Of a DNA stretch of 64,000 nucleotides, positions 52,764 to 63,600 are shown piece after piece. The DNA lies in the NCBI GenBank assembly GCA_022340665.1, contig JAJDNM010000012.1, positions 1-64,000 of the forward strand, given 5' to 3'. This DNA comes from Acidobacteriota bacterium. GTDB lineage: Bacteria > Acidobacteriota > Thermoanaerobaculia > Thermoanaerobaculales > Sulfomarinibacteraceae. The first letter of the stretch is position 1, and each line of letters begins with the position of its first letter. The translations under genes were made by a program, and so were the position numbers. The notes beneath the pieces were generated by a model. That model did no database searches, was not told the DNA's origin, and saw only the letters and a list, made by a program, of their open reading frames with translations.

Positions 52764-53200
52764 GGTTTTTCCTCCTCATCGAGCCGTCGGGGTCTGGCAT
52801 ATATGGTCGTGAAGCGCCGCAGGCGGACTTTGCCCGGTGCGAGGCCACGCGACTTGCTGACGTCCCCGGCGCGCGCCATGTGGACCGCAACCTTGCCGCC
52901 GCGACGAGCTTTGGAGTATGCGGCGGCCAACGCGGCGGCGAAGCGCTTGGTTTCGCGCGGCGGCGCATCGAGTCGGTCCGGGTTACGAACCACGACGTGC
53001 GAGCCGGACTCGCCGGCGACGTGAAACCAGAAGTCTCCTGGGGCCGCGAGCTTGAGTGACAAGACATCATTGTCGCGGGCTGTCCGGCCGACAAGGATGA
53101 TCATACCGTCCGGGCTTTTCGCTACCCGAGCGACCGATTTCCCCCGCCAGATCCCGGCATCTGGGTCGGTTTCGCCTCGAGGCTCGTTGACTTTTCCCAC
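52760..53200 (-). CDS. Stand-alone NFACT-R (DUF814) RNA-binding protein
   Basis: A 146-residue protein consisting essentially of one NFACT-R domain. The core is ILVGRTARDNDVLSLKLAAP followed by DFWFHVAGESGSHVVVRNP, the signature seen in RqcH/FbpA/Tae2 proteins. The NFACT-N, HhH and coiled-coil parts of RqcH are absent. NFACT-R domains bind tRNA or RNA in ribosome-associated quality control. The start is GTG 53200 with a TAAGAT six bases upstream. Confidence 0.85.
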   Translation of the reverse strand: MGKVNEPRGETDPDAGIWRGKSVARVAKSPDGMIILVGRTARDNDVLSLKLAAPGDFWFHVAGESGSHVVVRNPDRLDAPPRETKRFAAALAAAYSKARRGGKVAVHMARAGDVSKSRGLAPGKVRLRRFTTIYARPRRLDEEEKP

Positions 53201-53206
53201 GCCCGT

Positions 53207-53212
53207 ATCTTA
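53207..53212 (-). promoter_or_regulatory. -10-like hexamer of the NFACT-R gene, leaderless arrangement
   Basis: TAAGAT on the minus strand ends six bases before the GTG start. No Shine-Dalgarno sequence. Confidence 0.35.
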
Positions 53213-53213
53213 T

Positions 53214-53303
53214 CCGCTCCCGATTCCGCTCCCGATTCCGACCGAATGAAGAGGCGAGTGAGTCCTTTGGCTGGCCATCGGGATCGGGTGCGGGATCGAA
53301 CGG
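53214..53303. repeat. CCCGATT-word inverted array
   Basis: The left arm (53214-53243) has two copies of CGCTCCCGATTC. The right arm (53277-53303) reads ATCGGGATCGGGTGCGGGAT. It lies between the GDPD stop (53309) and the NFACT-R promoter. Confidence 0.65.
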
Positions 53304-53308
53304 GCGGA

Positions 53309-54070
53309 TCAGCGGCGATCATGGAAAACCGGCGCGATCAGCGCCGGATCATCGCTCATGATTCCGGTCGCTCCGAGGTCCAGTAGCCGGCGCGCTTCGT
53401 CTGGATCGTCCACCACCCAGTATTCGACCCGTAGACCGAGATCCCGGCAACGTCTGATGAACGACCCGCCATCGAGTCGGATTCCGCCCCTTGCCACCGG
53501 GATGTGAGCGGCATCGCCCTTGATGTGGCGTTTCGCCAACGCGCCAGGGAGAAAACGAACCAACGCGACTTCCTGCTTCGACAGGGTCGTTCTCCCCGGA
53601 TAGCCGAGTGCGCGGATTCGGTTGACGACCGGGGTGCTGAAGCTTGCCAGCGTCACTCGCTGCTCAGCGTTGTGCCGGGCCACTACCTCGAGCAGGCCGG
53701 GAACCACCCGGGGATCGTTCGGCTTGAGGTCGACGCTCATCGGCACGTCCGGGAAGGCCTCCAATGTTTCCGACAGGGTCGGCACGCTATGGTCGACGAG
53801 ATCGGCGCACTCGAACCCGGCCCCTACATTCCAACTCCTCACTTGGGCCAGAGTACAGGTTCTGATCTGCTCGCTGACGCCGGCCATTCGCTGGCCATCA
53901 TCGTCGTGTGCGACCACGAAGTGGCCGTCCGCCGTCGGGTGGACATCGAGCTCCAGTGCATTCGCGCCGTCCGCCAGCGCCCGCTCGAAGGCCGGCAGGG
54001 TGTTCTCCGGTAGACGAGCGCGTGCTCCTCGGTGGCCGTAGAGCCGAAGTTTGAACTGTTTCGTGTTCAT
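53309..54070 (-). CDS. ugpQ: Glycerophosphodiester phosphodiesterase
   Basis: A 253-residue GDPD-family TIM barrel, which hydrolyses glycerophosphodiesters to glycerol 3-phosphate and an alcohol. It begins LRLYGHRGARARLPENTL, with the catalytic His and Arg, then ELDVHPTADGHFVVAHDDD with acidic metal ligands and a second His, and SVDLKPN. It lacks a signal peptide, so it is probably cytoplasmic. The symbol is by family and could be glpQ-like. TAATAG lies seven bases before the ATG. Confidence 0.9.
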   Translation of the reverse strand: MNTKQFKLRLYGHRGARARLPENTLPAFERALADGANALELDVHPTADGHFVVAHDDDGQRMAGVSEQIRTCTLAQVRSWNVGAGFECADLVDHSVPTLSETLEAFPDVPMSVDLKPNDPRVVPGLLEVVARHNAEQRVTLASFSTPVVNRIRALGYPGRTTLSKQEVALVRFLPGALAKRHIKGDAAHIPVARGGIRLDGGSFIRRCRDLGLRVEYWVVDDPDEARRLLDLGATGIMSDDPALIAPVFHDRR

Positions 54071-54077
54071 TGAATGA

Positions 54078-54083
54078 CTATTA
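54078..54083 (-). promoter_or_regulatory. -10-like hexamer of the GDPD gene, leaderless arrangement
   Basis: TAATAG on the minus strand ends seven bases before ATG 54070. No Shine-Dalgarno sequence. Confidence 0.3.
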
Positions 54084-54161
54084 AAACACCGCAGCCTCTA
54101 ATTGGAAATTGAGAATCAGAAAGTCGAAGGGCCACCCACTCGTGACGCGCGATGGTGAGGA

Positions 54162-54203
54162 GAGTTCAGAATTCCGAATTCAGAATTCCGAAATCCGAAT
54201 TCA
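54162..54203. repeat. GAATTC-word array containing the sufT stop
   Basis: AGTTCAGAATTCCGAATTCA then GAATTCCGAAATCCGAATTCA: four near-copies of an eight-base word. The final TCA is the sufT stop codon on the minus strand. A weak opposite part with CCACCC and AATTG words lies at 54095-54137. Confidence 0.65.
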
Positions 54204-54509
54204 AAACATGCCGAGCTCGAGCTTGGCGGCTTCGGACATCATGTCCGGGTCCCAAGGCGGGTCCCAGGTGATCTCGACCGTGGCCGATGTGACACCCTCG
54301 ATCGCCGCTACCTTCTCTTCGACCTCGGGCGGCAGGCTTTCAGCAACGGGGCACATCGGCGAGGTCAGGGTCATGAGCACGTGGATGTTGGCCTCGTCAT
54401 CAACGTTGACCTCGTAGATCAGACCGATCTCGTAGATGTTGACGGGAATCTCGGGGTCGAAAATCGTTTTCAAAACGCCGATGATTTGATCGCGCAGGGT
54501 AGAACTCAT
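54201..54509 (-). CDS. sufT: SufT/MIP18-family Fe-S assembly factor (DUF59)
   Basis: A 102-residue protein with the DUF59 signature FDPEIPVNIYEIGLIYEV (about residues 17-34) and the conserved cysteine region TSPMCPVAESLP (Cys about 53). SufT helps maturation of Fe-S proteins, including those with lipoyl-related functions in some bacteria. Last gene of sufB-C-D-S-U-T; 137 bases, mostly a word array, separate it from sufU. Confidence 0.92.
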   Translation of the reverse strand: MSSTLRDQIIGVLKTIFDPEIPVNIYEIGLIYEVNVDDEANIHVLMTLTSPMCPVAESLPPEVEEKVAAIEGVTSATVEITWDPPWDPDMMSEAAKLELGMF

Positions 54510-54524
54510 TGTCGTGCTGATCCC

Positions 54525-54653
54525 GAATTAGGAATTAGGAATTAGGAATGAGGAATTAGGAATGCCGCCCACAAACCCGAGACGATGGCGGGGAGTCACG
54601 ACGCCCGAAGGGCGTCCGTAATTCCTAATGCCTAACTCCTCATTCCTCATTCT
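54525..54653. repeat. ATTAGGA/AATGAGG-word inverted repeat containing the sufU stop
   Basis: The left arm (54525-54563) has five ATTAGGA/AATGAGG words. The core is GCCGCCCACAAACCC with an inner GACGCCCGAAGGGCGTC hairpin (54599-54615). The right arm (54618-54653) has ATTCCTA, ATGCCTA, ACTCCTC and ATTCCTC. The sufU stop (54647-54649) is inside the right arm. Confidence 0.8.
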
Positions 54654-55093
54654 GTTGTCACCGACTCGTCGTCGCCATCCATAGCAGCGTTGAGCGTGTG
54701 CCAGGCGAGGGTGGCGCACTTGACTCGGACCGGGTACTCGCGCACGCCCTCGAAGACCTGCAGCTTGCCGAGTTCGACCCCCTGCTCCTTGGCGACGCCG
54801 GTGAGCATGTCATGGAAGCCGTCGAAGATCTCCTTGACCTCGGCCACTGACCTGCCCTTGACCGATTCGGTCATCAGCGAGGTCGAGGCGGTGCAGATGG
54901 CGCAGCCCTCACCCTGGAAGCTGATCTCCTCGATAACCCCGTCCTCGATCCGCAGGTAAACCTTGACTGTGTCGCCGCAGAGCGGGTTGTGGCCGTCGGC
55001 AGTTCGTGTCGCGCAGTCCATGACGTAGCAGTTCCGCGGCTTCTTGTTGTGATCGAGGATGATTTCCTGGTAGAGCTCGCGCATGTCGGACAT
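54647..55093 (-). CDS. sufU: Fe-S assembly sulfur-transfer protein SufU
   Basis: A 148-residue SufU/IscU-like protein. Cysteine ligands are Cys39 (NPLCGD), Cys64 (GCAICTAS) and Cys126 (VKCATLAW), with the SufU-specific insertion between the second and third that distinguishes it from IscU. SufU accepts persulfide from SufS through a zinc site. It overlaps the sufS stop by one base. The C-terminal codons blend into the word array. Confidence 0.95.
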   Translation of the reverse strand: MSDMRELYQEIILDHNKKPRNCYVMDCATRTADGHNPLCGDTVKVYLRIEDGVIEEISFQGEGCAICTASTSLMTESVKGRSVAEVKEIFDGFHDMLTGVAKEQGVELGKLQVFEGVREYPVRVKCATLAWHTLNAAMDGDDESVTTE

Positions 55094-56346
55094 CAGCCGA
55101 AGACCTCCTGGACTTTTTTCAGCCCTGTCACGAGTGCGTCGATTTCGCGCTCGGTGTTGTAAAGAGCGAATGAAGCCCTCACGGTCGCCGACAATCCGTA
55201 GCGAGCCATCACCGGCTGTGCGCAGTGGTGGCCGGCGCGGACGGCGACGCCCTCGCTGTCGAGGATGGTCCCGATATCGTGAGGGTGGATACCGTCGACG
55301 ACGAAGGACAGGACCGACGCCTTGTCGCGAGCCGTTCCAACAAGCCGGACGCCGGGCACCTCGAGCACCGCCTCGGTGGCGGCGGCCAGCAACTCGGCTT
55401 CGTGAGCGGCAACCGCGTCGAGCCCGATATCCTCGAGATACATCAGCGCAGCCGCGAAGCCGATTGCGCCTTCGATGTTGGGCGTGCCGGCCTCGAAGCG
55501 GTGAGGTGGCTCGGCGTAGGTGGTGCGGTCGAAGCTCACCGACAGGATCATGTCGCCGCCGCCCTGATAGGGCACCATGTCGAGCAGATGCTCGCGCTTG
55601 CCGTAAAGAGCGCCGATACCGGTCGGCCCGTAGGCCTTGTGGGCCGAACAGACGAAGAAGTCACAGTCGAGGTCCCTGACGTCGACCGATAGATGAGGCA
55701 GCGCCTGAGCACCGTCGACCAGAACCGGTACGCCGCGGTGGTGGGCGATCTTGATGATCTCGCGCACCGGGTTGATCGTTCCGAGGGCGTTGGAGACGTG
55801 GACGATTCCGACGATTCTGGTGCGCTCTGACAGTAGCTTCTCATACTCATCGAGCACGATGTCCCCGTCGTCGTCGATCGGGATCACCTTGAGATTGGCG
55901 CCCTTCTCCTCGCACAGAAGCTGCCAGGGCACGATGTTGGAGTGGTGCTCCATATGGGATATCAGGATCTCGTCGCCAGCCTCGAGTCGGGGGCGAAGAA
56001 AGCTCCAGGCGACCAGGTTGATGCCTTCGGTGGTCGAACGCGTGAAGACAATCTCGCGACTGTCGGCCGCCCCGAGGTGAGTCTTGATCGTTGTCCGGGC
56101 CTGTTCGTAGGCGACCGTGGCACGTTGCGACAGCAGGTGAACGCCTCGATGCACGTTCGAGCAATCACGCTCGTAGAAGCTGCGAACGGCATCGATGACT
56201 GCCCGCGGTTTTTGGGTTGTGGCAGCGTTGTCGAGATACGCGAGTGGGTGACCGTGCGATTCCTGGTGGAGCGCCGGGAAGTCGGAACGAATCTTCTCGA
56301 CATCGAGGGTCGTCGCGCCGGCCGCGGTCGCGGTTGATATGGTCAC
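55093..56346 (-). CDS. sufS: Cysteine desulfurase SufS
   Basis: A PLP-dependent group II cysteine desulfurase, 417 residues, that supplies sulfur for Fe-S clusters. The PLP lysine is in FFVCSAHKAYGPTGIGALYG; the active-site Cys is in RAGHHCAQPVM. It starts in the stop region of sufD (four-base overlap). Partner SufU follows directly. Confidence 0.96.
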   Translation of the reverse strand: MTISTATAAGATTLDVEKIRSDFPALHQESHGHPLAYLDNAATTQKPRAVIDAVRSFYERDCSNVHRGVHLLSQRATVAYEQARTTIKTHLGAADSREIVFTRSTTEGINLVAWSFLRPRLEAGDEILISHMEHHSNIVPWQLLCEEKGANLKVIPIDDDGDIVLDEYEKLLSERTRIVGIVHVSNALGTINPVREIIKIAHHRGVPVLVDGAQALPHLSVDVRDLDCDFFVCSAHKAYGPTGIGALYGKREHLLDMVPYQGGGDMILSVSFDRTTYAEPPHRFEAGTPNIEGAIGFAAALMYLEDIGLDAVAAHEAELLAAATEAVLEVPGVRLVGTARDKASVLSFVVDGIHPHDIGTILDSEGVAVRAGHHCAQPVMARYGLSATVRASFALYNTEREIDALVTGLKKVQEVFG

Positions 56347-57640
56347 TCGGAGTTCGCCTTGTCGGTCATCGCAGCGAGGCGTTCGGCGACCACGTCTTCG
56401 AGGCGTTGCCGAAGGTCGGTTACCGGGATGCGGTCGAGGATCTCGCCGGCGAAGGCCAGCGTCAGGAGTTGGGCCGCCTCGTCGCGACCGATGCCGCGTG
56501 AGCGCAGGTAGAAGACGGCCTCCTCGTCGAGCTGACCGACTGTGGATCCGTGGGTGCAGCGGACATCGTCGGCAAAGATTTCGAGCTGCGGGTTGGAGTT
56601 GACGACCGCGTCCTCGGAAAGCAACAGGTTTCGGTTCGACTGGTTGGCGTCAGTCTTCTGGGCGTCCTGGTCGACGATGATCCGGCCGTTGAAGACCGCT
56701 TTGGCTCGACCGCCGAGGATGCCTTTGTAGAGCTGATGGCTCTCGCAGTTTGGCGAGGCGTGGCGCATCGTCAGGTGGGTGTCGGCCTGTTGCTTGTCAT
56801 CTCCGAGATAGAGGCCGTCGAGGGATGCATTCGCGCCTTCACCCTCGAGCACCACACCGATATCGGTGCGAGCCAACGCACCGCCGAGAGAGATCGCCTG
56901 GGCGGAGTATCGGCTGCCGGCGGCCAGTCGAGCCTGGCGCACCGCCAGGTGGTGGGCCGATGGGTGTTCCTCCTGGACGATGACGTGATCCAGAGTGGAG
57001 TTCTCGGCAAGAACCACCTCGGTTACCGGACAGCTGAGGGAAGAAACTTTGCCGACGTGATGCTCGACCACGGTTGCCCGGCTGCCAGCCTCGGCGACAA
57101 TCAGGATTCGAGGCGCGTTGAGGGTTGGTCGCGCATCGGTGCCGGAGACGAAGATCAACTGGATCGGGCGCTCCAGCTCGACGCCGGTGGGCAGGTGGAT
57201 GAACGCGCCGTCGGCGATGAGAGCGGAGTTGAGCGCTGCGAAGGGATGTTGATCGAGGGGCGCCAGGCTCCCGAGGTGCTGGGCAACGGTCTCTGATCCC
57301 GAGGTGGCGCCGATCACGAGATTGGAAACGACCACGCCGTCTGGACGATCGCCGATCTGGGATACATCTGGCGAGGAAATGCCGTCGACGAAGACCAACA
57401 GGTGGGCATCGGCGAGCTGCCATTGAGTCACATCCACGCGGGGTGCGACCGCTCTGGGAGCGACAAAATCTGTATCACCGATCCCTGTGAGGCGCGTGAA
57501 TCGCCAGGCTTCCTGTCGCCTGTTCGGCAGGCCCTGTTCCGCAAAGCTCTCGCGGCCCTTGAGCCGCAGCCCCTGTAACAGCTCTGGCGCCGGCAGAGCG
57601 GCGGCTGCGTCGAGAGCGTCCGAAAAAGCAGTCGTCTGTG

Positions 57641-57644
<4 letters not shown>
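56343..57644 (-). CDS. sufD: Fe-S cluster assembly protein SufD
   Basis: A 433-residue SufD subunit of the SufBCD scaffold. The C-terminal half is the right-handed beta-helix with CTHGSTVGQLDEEAVFYLRSRGI, including the conserved His. The start ATG 57644 overlaps the sufC stop (ATGA); the frame is open a little upstream without similarity. Confidence 0.95.
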
Positions 57645-58411
<767 letters not shown>

Positions 58412-58440
58412 GAGTTCTCCGTAACAAATGAATCGTTCTT

Positions 58441-58497
58441 CCGATCCCGAAAACTGCCTTCCATGCCACACGTCGGGTACGGGATCGGGAGCGGAGT
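58441..58497. repeat. Short CCCGAT-word inverted array between sufB and sufC
   Basis: CCGATCCCGA (58441-58450) against GGGTACGGGATCGGGAGC (58475-58492), about 55 bases overall, ending a few bases before the sufB stop at 58500. Confidence 0.5.
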
Positions 58498-58499
58498 GG

Positions 58500-59942
<1,443 letters not shown>

Positions 59943-60293
59943 CTTCCCCTCGATACGACGCGACAAATGCTCGCGGTGACGTCTTCATATCGCCGACCCC
60001 GCCTCGTTGAGACCCGGTTTCACGCCGGCACCTTCTAGAATCGTGAAAACGGTGAACATATTCCTCCCCCGTCGATCCCGATCCCGTGCCCGCTCCCGCT
60101 CCCGACGATATCTGGAACGGGCAGACAATATGAATTGGAGCCGGGCGGGTTGACGGTCCGAGAATCGGCAGCGAAATCTGCTGAATAACCCTATTGGATT
60201 GAACCTGCCGGCTGCTGCAGGGGGATATTCGGGAGTGGAATCGGGAACGGGCGCGGGATCGGAAAGGCTGAGCGGAAGCTCGAGTGTGGTGAA
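59943..60293. other. Intergenic region between divergent sufB and nitrilase genes
   Basis: 351 bases without a convincing gene. It holds a CCCGAT-type inverted word array (about 60070-60262) and presumably both divergent promoters, which I could not place with confidence. No IscR-like box was recognised. Confidence 0.6.
60070..60262. repeat. CCCGAT/CCCGCT-word inverted array
   Basis: The left arm (60070-60106) reads CGTCGATCCCGATCCCGTGC plus CCGCTCCCGCTCCCGAC. The right arm (60230-60262) reads GGAGTGGAATCGGGAACGGG then CGCGGGATCGG. The arms are about 120 bases apart. Confidence 0.6.
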
Positions 60294-61046
60294 ATGTCCC
60301 CCATGAAGATTCACCTTTCACGTTGGGTCTGCACTGATGTCGAATCGAATCTGAACCGTTTTCGAGAAGAGGCTGTTGGAGCGGCAACGGGCGGCGCAGA
60401 AATCGTCGTCTTTCCCGAGCTCTTCCTGACGGGGTATTCGCGGCCGCTCGATCCGCAGAAGGCGAGGGAGGTGTTCGAGGAGATTTCGAATGCAGTGCCG
60501 GGTGCGCTGTTCGTCTTCGGGTCAATCAGCGAGGCCCGGCATAATCGGGTCACGGTGTGGACGCGAGGGTCCCAGCTCGCCTTCTACGACAAGGTTCATC
60601 TCTTTCAGCCCAACGGCGAGGACGAGCTGTGGGAAGTTGGCGGCAGCTACGTGGCGTTCGAGTGGCGGGATCTTCGCATCGGTTTGATGAACTGCAACGA
60701 CATCCGTTTTCCGGAACAGGCGCGCGCGCTCAAGCTCGGGGCGCTTTGCGATGCGCTCATCGTGCCGGCCTGGTGGCCGTGGCGGCGCGACCACATCTGG
60801 AGCACTCTGTTGCAGGCGAGGGCGGCCGAGAACCAGCTCTGGGTACTCGGCTGTTGTATCGCCGGATCGATCGGGGGGGGCGAGTTCGCCGGGGCGGGCA
60901 ATCACGTCTTCGATCCGTCGGGCGAACCGGTCCGCACCGCCGACGACCGGACCTACGAGCTCGACTTCGAAAACCCACCACCCACCGTCGTCGATCCCAT
61001 TGAGCGCTACGTCGAAATCGATCGCGTCGAAATAGTTAAGAATTAG
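60294..61046 (+). CDS. Carbon-nitrogen hydrolase (nitrilase superfamily)
   Basis: A 250-residue amidase of the nitrilase superfamily. The catalytic triad is Glu42 (FPELFLTGY), Lys100 (YDKVHLFQP) and Cys134 (GLMNCNDIRFPEQAR). It has no extra domains; the substrate is probably a small amide or omega-amide. The start is ATG 60294, but ATG 60303 is as likely. The stop TAG (61044-61046) is part of the next word array. Confidence 0.88.
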   Translation: MSPMKIHLSRWVCTDVESNLNRFREEAVGAATGGAEIVVFPELFLTGYSRPLDPQKAREVFEEISNAVPGALFVFGSISEARHNRVTVWTRGSQLAFYDKVHLFQPNGEDELWEVGGSYVAFEWRDLRIGLMNCNDIRFPEQARALKLGALCDALIVPAWWPWRRDHIWSTLLQARAAENQLWVLGCCIAGSIGGGEFAGAGNHVFDPSGEPVRTADDRTYELDFENPPPTVVDPIERYVEIDRVEIVKN

Positions 61047-61130
61047 GAGTTTAGAGTTGAGAGATCCCGCCCGCCCCTCACAAGGCGGCGGGTGGGCGGG
61101 GGATAACTCTCAACTCTCAATTCTCAATTT
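61040..61130. repeat. Mixed ATTAGGA/GAGTT-word inverted repeat with C/G core
   Basis: The left arm (61040-61063) is GAATTAGGAGTTTAGAGTTG; the core is ATCCCGCCCGCCCCTC then GGCGGGTGGGCGGGGGAT; the right arm (61105-61130) repeats AACTCTC. It lies between convergent genes and would form a very stable hairpin. Confidence 0.8.
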
Positions 61131-61137
61131 ACTTCGA

Positions 61138-63600
61138 TCAGTGCTGAAGGCCGGGGGACGACCCCTTCTTCGGATCCGAGTTGGTGAACTGCAGCCTGCC
61201 TTCGCGGAACTCGCCGCCACGCAGGGTGTGTGCGAGCGCCTCCCCGAGCTCTTCCACCATGTGGAAGGTCAGCCGGTCCCGGACTTCCTCCGGCAGGTCT
61301 TCGAGGTCGGCTTCGTTGACCTTTGGCAGGACGATGGTCGTGATGCCCGCGCGAACTGCACCCAGGATCTTTTCCTTGACGCCGCCGATCGGCAGAACAC
61401 GTCCGGAGAGGGTGATCTCCCCGGTCATCGCTACATCGTTGCGCGCAGGTCGCCCGGACAACGCCGACACCAGAGCGGTAGCCATGGTGACTCCGGCCGA
61501 TGGCCCGTCCTTCGGAATGGCGCCGGCCGGCACGTGGATGTGGACATCCTGCTCGAATGCCTTGTCCCGGATGAAGAGTTCATCGGCGTGTGCCTTGGCA
61601 TAGGTCCAGGCAGCCTGTGCGGACTCCTTCATGACGTCGCCGAGCTGTCCGGTGAGAACGAGGTTGCCCTTGCCCGCCATCGGCGAGGCTTCGACGAACA
61701 TGATGTCGCCACCGACCGGGGTGTAGAACATCCCGGTTGCGACGCCGATCTGATCGCTGTCCGCCGCCTGCTCGGGGTGGACCTTGGGCCGGCCGAGCAG
61801 CTCATGGACCTCCTTGGCTGAAATCTCGGCGAACTCGAGCTCTTGCGCCGCAATCTTGCGCGCCACCTTGCGGGCGAGGCGACCGATCTCGCGTTCGAGT
61901 TGGCGCACGCCCGACTCGCGCGTATAGCCGGTAATGACCTCGTGCACGGCGTCGTCCGTGATGACGATCTGCCCGTTGGTCAGTCCGGTTTGTTTGATCT
62001 GTCTCGGTGTCAGGTAACGCCTGGCGATCTCGAGCTTCTCGGCTTCGGTGTAGCCGGCGAACTCGACCACCTCCATACGATCCTGCAGCGGGCCCGGGAT
62101 GTTCTGCAGGTAGTTGGCGGTGCAGATGAACTGCACATCCGAAAGGTCGAAGGGCACGCCCAGATAGTGATCGGTGAAGCTGTCGTTCTGGGCCGGGTCG
62201 AGAACTTCGAGCAACGCTGCACCCGGGTCGCCCTGGTACGACGCACCGAGCTTATCGACCTCATCGAGCAGAAAGACGGGGTTCTTCGAGCCTGCCTGCT
62301 TCATGCCCTGGATGATTCGGCCAGGCATGGCGCCGACGTAGGTGCGACGGTGGCCCCGCACGTCGGCCTCGTCGCGCACGCCGCCGAGCGATATGCGCAC
62401 ATACTCGCGGTCCATCGCGCGGGCGATGCTCTTCGCAACCGAGGTCTTCCCGACTCCGGGAGGCCCGGCGAAGAGCAGGATGGGGTTTCGGCTCGCGGTG
62501 TCGTGGATCGAAGGTTCTTCGGACTCCTCCTCCACCTCGAAGAGCTCTGCATCGGCCTCCGCTTGTTCGGCCTTCTTCTGTAAAATCCGGACCGCCAGGA
62601 ACTCGAGAATCCGGTCCTTGACGTCGCCAAGGGCGTAGTGGTCCTCTTCGAGGATCTCCGCCGCTCGCGCAACGTCCATCCGTTCTTCGGAGCGTCCCGT
62701 CCAGGGCAGCTCGCAGATGGTTTCGAGATAGGTGCGGATGACCTGGGCCTCCATGCCTTCGGGCCCCATGCGTTCGAGACGCCCGAGTTCGCGGTCGACC
62801 TCCTTGCGAGCAGCCTGCGGAAGTTCGAGAGCTTCCACCTTTTGGCGCAGCCCTTCGAGGTCTTCGCGACCGCCGTCCTCGCCTAGCTCGCGCTGGATCG
62901 CCTTGAGCTGTTGCCGAAGAAACATTTCCCGCTGACGGTCACCCAGCTCCTCCTGGACCTGGGACTTGATGTCCTCCCGCGCGTCGAGAACTGCGACGGC
63001 TTTCTGAATGAGGAGCAGAACGGAGCGGAGCCGATCTTCCACCGACAATGCTTCGAGCAGCTTCTGTGCTTCCGCAGGTTTGAGATCGAGATGACCGGAA
63101 ACGAGGTCGGCAAATCGTCCTGGTTCCGTCGTTTCGGCGAGAAATTGCTGCACTGCCTCCTTGGGCATGCCGGCCCGGCGGCCAAGCTCGGCGGCCCGCT
63201 CTCGAGTCTCGTGATAGAGAGCGGTGAAGGCGGGTGCCTCGGAGTCGATCGGCGGTAGTTCTTCCGCAGGGTGCACGGATGCCACCAGGTATTCGTCCTG
63301 CTCCTCGTAGCGCACCGCGACCGCTCGGTAGTCGCCGTTCAGCAGCAGCCGCATCCCCGAAGGTCCGCGCTGGACCGGTCCGATGGTCGCGACCGTTCCC
63401 ATGTTGTAGAGGATTTCTGGTGTGACTTCCTCGAGGTTTTCCCGTTGGGAGACCACGAAAATCTGCTTGTCTTCGGTACGCAGAGCGGCCTCGATGGCAC
63501 GCAGGGTTCCTGGTCGTCCGGCAGCGATGGGCGACGTGACCTCGGGGAAAAGGACCGCCTCCCGCAGGGGTATGACCGGCAGGGTCGTGATTTCTGTCAT
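61138..63600 (-). CDS. lon: Lon protease
   Basis: ATP-dependent cytoplasmic protease, 820 residues. The N-terminal substrate-binding domain (LPVIPLREAVLFPEVTSPI) and coiled-coil region are followed by the AAA+ module with Walker A GPPGVGKTSVAKS and Walker B VFLLDEVDKLG. The serine protease domain has Ser701 (PKDGPSAGV) and Lys744 (GGVKEKIL). AGGAGGC lies upstream of the ATG. The C-terminal extension after the protease domain is short and Lys/Ser-rich. Degrades misfolded and regulatory proteins. Confidence 0.97.
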   Translation of the reverse strand: MTEITTLPVIPLREAVLFPEVTSPIAAGRPGTLRAIEAALRTEDKQIFVVSQRENLEEVTPEILYNMGTVATIGPVQRGPSGMRLLLNGDYRAVAVRYEEQDEYLVASVHPAEELPPIDSEAPAFTALYHETRERAAELGRRAGMPKEAVQQFLAETTEPGRFADLVSGHLDLKPAEAQKLLEALSVEDRLRSVLLLIQKAVAVLDAREDIKSQVQEELGDRQREMFLRQQLKAIQRELGEDGGREDLEGLRQKVEALELPQAARKEVDRELGRLERMGPEGMEAQVIRTYLETICELPWTGRSEERMDVARAAEILEEDHYALGDVKDRILEFLAVRILQKKAEQAEADAELFEVEEESEEPSIHDTASRNPILLFAGPPGVGKTSVAKSIARAMDREYVRISLGGVRDEADVRGHRRTYVGAMPGRIIQGMKQAGSKNPVFLLDEVDKLGASYQGDPGAALLEVLDPAQNDSFTDHYLGVPFDLSDVQFICTANYLQNIPGPLQDRMEVVEFAGYTEAEKLEIARRYLTPRQIKQTGLTNGQIVITDDAVHEVITGYTRESGVRQLEREIGRLARKVARKIAAQELEFAEISAKEVHELLGRPKVHPEQAADSDQIGVATGMFYTPVGGDIMFVEASPMAGKGNLVLTGQLGDVMKESAQAAWTYAKAHADELFIRDKAFEQDVHIHVPAGAIPKDGPSAGVTMATALVSALSGRPARNDVAMTGEITLSGRVLPIGGVKEKILGAVRAGITTIVLPKVNEADLEDLPEEVRDRLTFHMVEELGEALAHTLRGGEFREGRLQFTNSDPKKGSSPGLQH

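Noticed and set aside
54525-54653. CRISPR array in the intergenic repeats
   Set aside because: Words are five to nine bases, imperfect, without unique spacers of constant length, and arranged as inverted arms; no cas genes are in the window.
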